Below, in pieces: positions 58,466 to 64,000 of a stretch of 64,000 nucleotides of DNA (its first letter is position 1; each line of letters begins with the position of its first letter). The position numbers and the translations under genes were made by a program. The DNA is from Pseudomonas azadiae (lineage in GTDB: Bacteria; Pseudomonadota; Gammaproteobacteria; Pseudomonadales; Pseudomonadaceae): positions 2,108,001-2,172,000 of the forward strand of contig NZ_JAHSTY010000001.1 of assembly GCF_019145355.1 (NCBI RefSeq), given 5' to 3'. The notes beneath the pieces were generated by a model that saw nothing but the letters and a program-made list of their open reading frames with translations, ran no database searches and was not told the origin of the DNA.

Positions 58466-59605
58466 TTATACGCTCGCTGCGGGTAGCGGGATGGCAGTGA
58501 CTCGCCAGTCGTCGCCCACAGCGCGCATTTCAGTGATCTTGAGGTGGGGGGCGTCGGCCAGTTTCTCAAGCGGCCAGTCCAGCAAAGGGCGGGCGGCGGA
58601 GCCAAGGAACTTGCCGGCGATGAAAATCACATATTCATCCACCAGGCCTTGTTGGGCAAACGCGCCCGCCAGGCTTGGGCCGGCTTCCACCAATACTTCG
58701 TTGACGCCACGGGCGGCCAGCGCGACCAATGCCGAGCGCAGGTCGACCTGGCCCTCGACACCCGGCACCACCAGGCACTCGGGGCCCCGAGGAAACTGGT
58801 TTTCCGGGGTGACGCAGGTAATCACCAGCGCCGGGCCAGCCTTGAAGAACGGCGCGTTGAGCGGCACACGCAGACGGCCGTCGATCAGCACGCGCAGCGG
58901 CGGGCGCGACATGGCCAGGGCGGTGGTGGCTTCGTCCAGGCCCAGCTCGGCGGCGCGCACGGTCAGGCGCGCACCGTCGGCCAGCACCGTGTCGGCGCCG
59001 GTCAGCACCACACTGGCTTCGGCACGCAGGCGCTGCACGGCGGCGCGGGCGGCGGGGCCGGTGATCCACTGGCTTTCGCCGCTGGCCATCGCGGTGCGCC
59101 CGTCCAGGCTCATCGCCAACTTGACCCGCACGAAAGGCAAGCCGTGTTCCATGCGTTTGAGGAACCCGGGGTTGAGCGCCCGCGCCTCGGCTTCCAGCAC
59201 GCCGCTGCGCACCTCGATCCCGGCTTGGGCCAGACGCTGCATGCCGCGCCCGGCCACCTCAGGGTTCGGGTCCTGCATGCCGGCCACGACACGGGCGACA
59301 CCGGCCGTGACCAACGCATCGGCACAGGGCGGCGTGCGCCCATGGTGACTGCACGGCTCCAGAGTCACGTACACCGTGGCGCCACGGGCCTTGGCACCTG
59401 CGGCGCGCAGGGCATTGGGCTCGGCATGGGGCTCGCCGGTGCGCTCGTGCCAGCCTTCGCCGACGATCTGCCCATCGCGCACGATCACGCAGCCTACCCG
59501 GGGGTTGGGATGGGTGGTGTACAGGCCCTTGCGCGCCAGTTCGAGGGCGCGGGCCATGTAGTGGGCGTCGAGGACAGCCTGCTCTGTCATGGAAGGTGGA
59601 TTCAT
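58466..59605 (-). CDS. ribD: Bifunctional riboflavin deaminase/reductase
   Basis: A 379-residue fusion. The deaminase half has the zinc motif [11 protein letters not shown] and [17 protein letters not shown]; the reductase half runs from about residue 150 ([20 protein letters not shown]). Full length. It overlaps the nrdR stop by 4 bases. Confidence 0.97.
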   Translation of the reverse strand: MNPPSMTEQAVLDAHYMARALELARKGLYTTHPNPRVGCVIVRDGQIVGEGWHERTGEPHAEPNALRAAGAKARGATVYVTLEPCSHHGRTPPCADALVTAGVARVVAGMQDPNPEVAGRGMQRLAQAGIEVRSGVLEAEARALNPGFLKRMEHGLPFVRVKLAMSLDGRTAMASGESQWITGPAARAAVQRLRAEASVVLTGADTVLADGARLTVRAAELGLDEATTALAMSRPPLRVLIDGRLRVPLNAPFFKAGPALVITCVTPENQFPRGPECLVVPGVEGQVDLRSALVALAARGVNEVLVEAGPSLAGAFAQQGLVDEYVIFIAGKFLGSAARPLLDWPLEKLADAPHLKITEMRAVGDDWRVTAIPLPAASV

Positions 59606-60072
59606 TCTTTGATCGGCTCACGGGCCAGGCGGTCGATCTCTTCGCGGAACTCATTGAGGTCCTGGAAGCGTCGATACACCGAGGCGAAACGGATGTAGGC
59701 GACTTCGTCGAGCTTTTGCAGCTCGCCCATCACCAGCTCTCCCACCACCAGGCTCTTGACCTCACGCTCGCCGGTGGCGCGCAGCTTGTGCTTGATATGC
59801 ACCAGCGCCGCCTCCAGCCGCTCGACACTCACCGGGCGTTTTTCCAGGGCGCGCTGCATACCGGCGCGCAGTTTGTCTTCGTCGAAAGGTTGGCGGCTGC
59901 CGTCGGACTTGATCAGACGTGGCAGCACCAGTTCGGCGGTTTCGAAGGTGGTGAAACGTTCACCGCAGCCAGAGGCCAGGCATTCGCGCCGGCGACGTAC
60001 TTGATCGCCCTCGGCGACCAGACGTGAGTCAATGACCTTGGTGTCGTTGGCACCGCAGAAGGGACAGTGCAT
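59602..60072 (-). CDS. nrdR: Ribonucleotide reductase repressor NrdR with an enlarged zinc finger
   Basis: A 156-residue repressor with an N-terminal zinc ribbon and an ATP-cone. The start [18 protein letters not shown] at 60072 is the family start. The second cysteine pair reads CLASGC, four residues apart, where the usual form is CxxC; two codons (59968-59973, TCT GGC) appear inserted. The ATP-cone ([20 protein letters not shown]) is normal. Confidence 0.95.
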   Translation of the reverse strand: MHCPFCGANDTKVIDSRLVAEGDQVRRRRECLASGCGERFTTFETAELVLPRLIKSDGSRQPFDEDKLRAGMQRALEKRPVSVERLEAALVHIKHKLRATGEREVKSLVVGELVMGELQKLDEVAYIRFASVYRRFQDLNEFREEIDRLAREPIKE

Positions 60073-60212
60073 GGTTGGCAGGCAACAAATAAAGGGAGGG
60101 CCATGGTAGCGCATCCCCGTGGCAAGACAAGCCATAGCCTTTACGGTATATAGGCAGGCTTATATGTTTCATATTATTCAAGCCACGGATTTTGTCCTTT
60201 CTGGAGCCGTAT

Positions 60213-60668
60213 ATGCAGTTACGACCACTTGTTTTACTCACCTTGTTCAGTGTTCTGGTCGCCTGCAGCAGCGAAGCACCCAAGCCTTCCGCGCCACAAC
60301 CCACGCCTGCGCAAGAGAAAAAAGTCCCAGGCATTGAAGACCTTGGCCCGTTGCCGGCCTACCAGCGCGAGATCAACGGCAGCCTGAGTAACGTGCCGGC
60401 CGGCGCCGAAGTCGAGATGGCCTTGCTGGTGATCGACGACCGTTCACGTCCGCAACAACTGCTCGCCAGCAGCGTACTGACCGGCAACGGCAAGCCACTG
60501 GCCTTCCGCCTGCGCTTCAACCCCGAGGCGTTCCCGGCCGGTGCGCGGGTTGAACTGCGCGGCCGCGCCAGCCAGTCCGGCCAGTTGATCCTGCACCTGC
60601 CGGCCGTACGTATTACCCAGGCGATCACCCAGACCACCGGCCCCCTGGAACTCGTCAAGGCACCATGA
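60213..60668 (+). CDS. YbaY/YscW-family lipoprotein
   Basis: A 151-residue lipoprotein with a signal ending in lipobox LVAC, a Pro/Lys linker, then a YbaY-type beta domain ([40 protein letters not shown]). YscW relatives are secretion pilotins, but this form is general in Pseudomonas. ATG at 60213 has GGAG 6 bases upstream. It overlaps the methyltransferase by 4 bases. Confidence 0.88.
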   Translation: MQLRPLVLLTLFSVLVACSSEAPKPSAPQPTPAQEKKVPGIEDLGPLPAYQREINGSLSNVPAGAEVEMALLVIDDRSRPQQLLASSVLTGNGKPLAFRLRFNPEAFPAGARVELRGRASQSGQLILHLPAVRITQAITQTTGPLELVKAP

Positions 60669-61321
60669 CGCCACCGTTGGACTTGCAGCACGCCCTGAGC
60701 GAGCTGATCGGCGATGCTCACCTGGTGCCCTGCCCGCTGCCGGGCACCGCGCTGTCGCTGTGGCTGCTGGATGCGGACAACATGGACCGCGCCTTCAGCC
60801 CCGAAGAAACCCGACGCATCCTGCACGAACCGCCCTACTGGAGTTTTTGCTGGGCCAGCGGCCTGGCACTGGCGCGGTACCTGGCGGCGAATCCTGAATG
60901 GGTGGCCGGCAAACGCGTACTGGATTTTGGCGCGGGCTCCGGTGTCGCCGCGATTGCTGCGCTTAAAGCAGGCGCATCGGAAGTGGTCGCTTGCGACCTG
61001 GACCCGCTGGCGCTGGCAGCCTGCCGGGCCAATGCCGAACTCAATGGGGTGGAATTGGGTTATTCGGCGGATTTTTTCGCCGAAGCCGACCGCTTTGACC
61101 TGATCCTTGTCGCCGACGTGCTCTACGATCGCGCCAACCTGCCGCTGCTGGATCAGTTCCTGAGCCGTGGCCGAGAGGCACTGGTGGCGGATTCACGTGT
61201 GCGCGACTTCCAGCATCCGGCTTATCGGCGCCTGGAGATACTCGACGCGCTGACCCTGCCGGACCTGGCCGAGCCTTGGGAGTTTCGCAAGGTAAGCCTG
61301 TACCATTCGCGGCGCGCTTGA
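60665..61321 (+). CDS. Class I SAM methyltransferase (ETFB lysine methyltransferase-like)
   Basis: A 218-residue methyltransferase. Motif I is [20 protein letters not shown], then [20 protein letters not shown] and [20 protein letters not shown]. The group includes ETFB lysine methyltransferases and nicotinamide-N-methyltransferase-like proteins; substrate unknown. Confidence 0.88.
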   Translation: MTPPLDLQHALSELIGDAHLVPCPLPGTALSLWLLDADNMDRAFSPEETRRILHEPPYWSFCWASGLALARYLAANPEWVAGKRVLDFGAGSGVAAIAALKAGASEVVACDLDPLALAACRANAELNGVELGYSADFFAEADRFDLILVADVLYDRANLPLLDQFLSRGREALVADSRVRDFQHPAYRRLEILDALTLPDLAEPWEFRKVSLYHSRRA

Positions 61322-61325
61322 GGCC

Positions 61326-61389
61326 ATCGCGGGCAAGCCCGCTCCCACATTTGACCGCACTCCTCTTTGGGAGCGGGCTTGCCTGCGAT
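61326..61389. repeat. REP doublet
   Basis: ATCGCGGGCAAGCCCGCTCC and GGAGCGGGCTTGCCTGCGAT in inverted order with a short spacer. Confidence 0.85.
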
Positions 61390-61471
61390 AGCGATCTAAA
61401 GCCCGACATGCTTTCAGCCAACCGCGCCAGCCCTTATAGTTGCCCCATTCCCGCTTTATTCGAGATTCCCC

Positions 61472-62344
61472 ATGAGTGAGCCCACGCCCTACATCTTCGA
61501 CGTCACCACCGCCAACTTCGAACAGGCGGTGATTCAGAATTCCTTCGAAAAACCTGTGCTGGTGGATTTCTGGGCCGAGTGGTGCGCGCCGTGCAAGGCG
61601 TTGATGCCGATGCTGGCGCAGATCGCCGAGAGTTATCAGGGCGAGTTGCTGCTGGCTAAGGTCGATTGCGAGGCCGAGCAGGATATCGTCGCGCGCTTTG
61701 GCATTCAAAGCCTGCCGACGGTGGTGTTGTTCAAGGACGGCCAGCCGGTGGATGGGTTTGCCGGGGCGCAGCCGGAGTCGGCGGTGCGGGCGATGCTCGA
61801 ACCCCATGTGCAGATGCCGCCACCGGCCGCGGCAGATCCGTTGGAGCAGGCCCAGGCGTTGTTTGCCGAAGGCCGCATCAGCGATGCCGAGGCTCTGTTG
61901 GTGGCGCTGTTGGGCGAAGACAATACCAATGCTGGCGCGTTGATCCTGTATGCGCGCTGCCTGGCCGAGCGCGGTGAATTGGGTGAAGCCCAGACCGTGC
62001 TGGACGCGGTAAAAAGCGACGACCACAAAGCTGCCCTCGCCGGGGCCAAGGCGCAAATCACCTTTTTGCGTCAGGCCGCCGAGCTGCCGGACGCCGCTGA
62101 CTTGAAAAGCCGCCTGGCGCAAAACCCGCAGGACGACGAAGCAGCCTACCAATTGGCGATCCAGCAACTGGCGCGCCAGCAGTACGATGCAGCGCTCGAA
62201 GGCTTGCTCAAGCTGTTTATCCGCAACCGTGGCTACAGCGAAGGCCTGCCGCACAAAACCTTGCTGCAGGTATTCGAACTGCTGGGCAACGACCACCCAC
62301 TGGTGACCGTATACCGCCGCAAAATGTTTGCCGCGTTGTACTAA
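61472..62344 (+). CDS. cnoX: CnoX-type thioredoxin with TPR domain (YbbN-like)
   Basis: A 290-residue protein: thioredoxin domain at residues 1-110 with the active-site motif WAEWCAPCKALMP, then helical TPR-like repeats (LDAVKSDDHKAALAGAKAQI and others). E. coli YbbN/CnoX is a chaperone that holds proteins under bleach stress and delivers them to GroEL. Here both active-site cysteines (CAPC) are kept, unlike the E. coli SxxC form. Confidence 0.9.
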   Translation: MSEPTPYIFDVTTANFEQAVIQNSFEKPVLVDFWAEWCAPCKALMPMLAQIAESYQGELLLAKVDCEAEQDIVARFGIQSLPTVVLFKDGQPVDGFAGAQPESAVRAMLEPHVQMPPPAAADPLEQAQALFAEGRISDAEALLVALLGEDNTNAGALILYARCLAERGELGEAQTVLDAVKSDDHKAALAGAKAQITFLRQAAELPDAADLKSRLAQNPQDDEAAYQLAIQQLARQQYDAALEGLLKLFIRNRGYSEGLPHKTLLQVFELLGNDHPLVTVYRRKMFAALY

Positions 62345-62352
62345 CCACACTC

Positions 62353-62466
62353 TGTAGGAGCGAGGGGGACGCCTAGTCCTTGCTCGCGAAGACCGTTAAC
62401 GATAACGCGAGCATCATGGATGACGGCGGCGTCCTAGCGTTTTTCGCGAGCAAGCTCGCTCCTACA
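62353..62466. repeat. Third REP-like family (TGTAGGAGCGAG arms)
   Basis: Inverted TGTAGGAGCGAG and CTCGCTCCTACA ends with TTGCTCGCGAA / TTCGCGAGCAA inside. Its right end overlaps the last codons of the next gene. Confidence 0.85.
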
Positions 62467-62815
62467 GGGGTTCGATCCAGGTGTAGATCGGCGTGTCCCC
62501 GCCGCTGGCCACTTTCACCTGGGCGTTGTGGCGCAGGCGCACCAGCAGGCGTTTACCCGCCGAGGCGTCACCGGTCAAGCCTTCCAGTTGGTCGAGCAGC
62601 TCAAGGCCACTGAGCTGCCCGGCCTTGCGTAGCAGGTCCTGGGCGTTCTGCCACAGGTCATCATTGTGTTTGACCGGCGCCACTGGCGCGGCGGCCGAGC
62701 TGGGCACGGGCGTTGCCTGTAAGTGCGCGCCCAATCGCGCCCAATCGCCGTCGTCCAGCTCCAGAGTCAAGTCCACCGGCAGGTCGCCGACGGTTCCACG
62801 AATTCGCAACATCAT
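62462..62815 (-). CDS. Uncharacterised protein, 117 residues
   Basis: An unannotated Pseudomonas protein. It starts MMLRIRGTVGDLPVDLTLEL and has a Ala/Pro linker followed by a basic C-terminus (GKRLLVRLRHNAQVKVASGG). The start at 62815 follows AGGAG; a Met one codon later is possible. The stop codon lies inside the REP-like element at 62353-62466. It is divergent from the DUF2796 gene. No domain recognised. Confidence 0.75.
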   Translation of the reverse strand: MMLRIRGTVGDLPVDLTLELDDGDWARLGAHLQATPVPSSAAAPVAPVKHNDDLWQNAQDLLRKAGQLSGLELLDQLEGLTGDASAGKRLLVRLRHNAQVKVASGGDTPIYTWIEPL

Positions 62816-62899
62816 CCTTACTCCTGCACTTTTTCTGACAGGCATGCTCCCATGTGGCTTGCGCAACGCCAAGCAGGCGGTCAAACTCTCGACACCATT

Positions 62900-62919
62900 T
62901 GTTATAAGATCACATAACA
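62900..62919. promoter_or_regulatory. Candidate zinc (Zur) operator
   Basis: TGTTAT and ATAACA are exact inverted half sites around 8 bases. It resembles Zur-family boxes (GTTAT...ATAAC) but the spacer is longer than I expect. It lies 26 bases before the DUF2796 ATG. Confidence 0.5.
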
Positions 62920-62945
62920 AAATATTCATGTCCTGGAGCTTTCCC

Positions 62946-63545
62946 ATGCGCCGTCTGCTGCTTGCTTTGCCGTTTGCCCTGCTGCCACTGGCCATTGCCC
63001 ATGCGGCCGATGAACACGACCACGATCATGACCATGAACACGGCAGCCTCGGCGCCCACGAGCACGGCGTCGGGCGACTCAACGCCGTACTCGATGGCCA
63101 GGCGCTGGAGCTTGAGCTGGACAGCCCGGCGATGAATCTGGTGGGCTTTGAACACGTGGCTACCAGCGCCGCCGACAAAGCCAAGGTCGCCGCCGCGCGC
63201 AAGCAGCTGGAGAACCCGGCGGCCCTGTTCAACCTGCCCAAAGCCGCCGGTTGCGTAGTCAGTTCCCAGGAACTCAACAGCCCGTTGTTCGGCGACAAAC
63301 CCGAAGCCGACCATGACGATGATGATGACGCCAAAGACGCTGCCCACGAACACCATCACGACCACAGCGAAATCCACGCTCACTACCAATTCACTTGCGC
63401 CACGCCGACGGCCCTGAGCCATCTTGACCTGACCCAAGTGTTCAAGACCTTCCCCGCCACTCAGAAAATTCAGGTACAACTGATCGGCCCGAGCGGTCAG
63501 CAGGGTGTTGATGCGACGGCCAAGGCAGCCACCCTCAAATTCTGA
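62946..63545 (+). CDS. DUF2796 His-rich periplasmic protein
   Basis: A 199-residue secreted protein. The signal MRRLLLALPFALLPLAIAHA is followed by a His/Asp cluster (DEHDHDHDHEHG) and a second one (DDDDAKDAAHEHHHDHSEIH), fitting metal binding. The rest matches DUF2796 (LNAVLDGQALELELDSPAMN). It precedes an ABC transporter, as in the zinc-starvation operon PA4063-PA4066 of P. aeruginosa. Confidence 0.88.
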   Translation: MRRLLLALPFALLPLAIAHAADEHDHDHDHEHGSLGAHEHGVGRLNAVLDGQALELELDSPAMNLVGFEHVATSAADKAKVAAARKQLENPAALFNLPKAAGCVVSSQELNSPLFGDKPEADHDDDDDAKDAAHEHHHDHSEIHAHYQFTCATPTALSHLDLTQVFKTFPATQKIQVQLIGPSGQQGVDATAKAATLKF

Positions 63546-63562
63546 AGTGCAAATGCGGTCAA

Positions 63563-63649
63563 TGTGGGAGCTGGCTTGCCTGCGATACAGGCACCTCGGT
63601 GTATCAGTGATACCGAGGTGATGCTATCGCAGGCAAGCCAGCTCCCACA
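63563..63649. repeat. REP doublet (REPIN)
   Basis: TGTGGGAGCTGGCTTGCCTG and its inverse with an inner CACCTCGGTATC-like pair, between the DUF2796 and ABC genes. Confidence 0.9.
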
Positions 63650-63693
63650 GTGGATCGGCGCCATGTTCCAAAACCCGGTGACATTGATTCCCC

Positions 63694-64000
63694 ATGACTC
63701 ATGCCTTAATCGAACTGTCTGACCTGGGCTTCAACTGGCCCGGTCACCCGCAACTGCTGGACATCCCCGCGTTCCGCCTGGAAGCGGGGCAAACCCTGTT
63801 CCTCAAGGGCCCCAGCGGCAGCGGCAAAACCACGCTGCTGGGCCTGCTCGGCGGCGTGCAGAAACCCAGCCGGGGCAGCATTCGCCTGCTGGGCCAGGAG
63901 CTGACCGAACTCTCCGCCGGGGCCCGTGACCGTTTCCGTGTCGATCACACCGGCTACATCTTCCAGCAGTTCAACCTGCTGCCGTTCTTGTCGGTGCGGG
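63694..64000 (+). CDS. ABC transporter ATP-binding protein, 5' part
   Basis: The gene runs off the right edge after about 102 residues. Walker A is GPSGSGKTTLL at about residue 40, and the Q-loop is YIFQQFNLLP. It looks like the LolD/MacB-type ATPase that goes with DUF2796 and a FtsX-like permease in the zinc-starvation operon. The rest of the operon is outside the window. Confidence 0.92.
   Translation, partial: MTHALIELSDLGFNWPGHPQLLDIPAFRLEAGQTLFLKGPSGSGKTTLLGLLGGVQKPSRGSIRLLGQELTELSAGARDRFRVDHTGYIFQQFNLLPFLSVR

Noticed and set aside
53837..60072. FMN riboswitch in the riboflavin gene block
   Set aside because: Genes overlap or are closely packed and none of the small gaps shows the conserved FMN aptamer; the riboswitch-controlled copy may be elsewhere.
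1..64000. CRISPR arrays
   Set aside because: The only repeated short sequences are scattered REP elements in inverted pairs, not regularly spaced direct repeats; no cas genes.

Overview
The window is a chromosomal stretch from a fluorescent Pseudomonas, most likely the P. fluorescens group. Evidence: GC-rich coding sequence, gene order matching what I recall of the P. aeruginosa PAO1 PA3996-PA4066 region, and many Pseudomonas REP palindromes. No database search was possible, so names rest on motifs, length, context and memory of the families.

Layout. 1-12.2 kb is a minus-strand core block: the 5' part of ldcA, lipA-lipB-DUF493, then the cell elongation and wall cluster (dacA, rlpA, mltB, rodA, mrdA) followed by rlmH, rsfS, nadD and proA. 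12.3-21.8 kb holds mpg, a DedA-PAP2 fusion, a Lon-substrate-domain protein, lrgA/lrgB, a MaoC protein, a MORN-repeat lipoprotein with a caspase-like domain, a Rossmann protein, ubiX and mpl.

21.9-26.7 kb is an accessory islet between mpl and the ethanolamine regulator. It holds a 1107-residue toxin-like protein and a 336-residue partner, both on the minus strand. Upstream of the large gene is a perfect match to the HrpL promoter (hrp box), and upstream of the small one a one-mismatch match. Both N-termini follow the P. syringae type III export pattern. I read them as candidate type III effectors. No secretion apparatus gene lies in the window.

26.8-35 kb is the ethanolamine catabolism locus: a sigma-54 activator, aldehyde dehydrogenase, permease, eutB and eutC, with a visible -24/-12 promoter and a likely activator site, followed by a GNAT acetyltransferase. 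35.4-37.5 kb is core again (dedA, mtfA-like, ppa).

37.6-47.3 kb is a second accessory region. It holds an S24/LexA-type regulator, a perfect 32-bp palindrome, a DUF6124 gene with a structured leader, a YcaC-type hydrolase, a DUF1016 nuclease, a frameshifted MerR gene, an Rhs polymorphic toxin with its immunity gene, and a Fic-protein remnant.

47.3-64 kb is core: xseB-ispA-dxs, a BtuB-type receptor convergent with a BtuF-type protein, the riboflavin block (ribA, thiL, nusB, ribH, ribBA, ribC, ribD, nrdR), a YbaY lipoprotein, a methyltransferase, a CnoX-type thioredoxin, and the start of a probably Zur-controlled metal operon (DUF2796 protein and ABC ATPase) that runs off the right edge.
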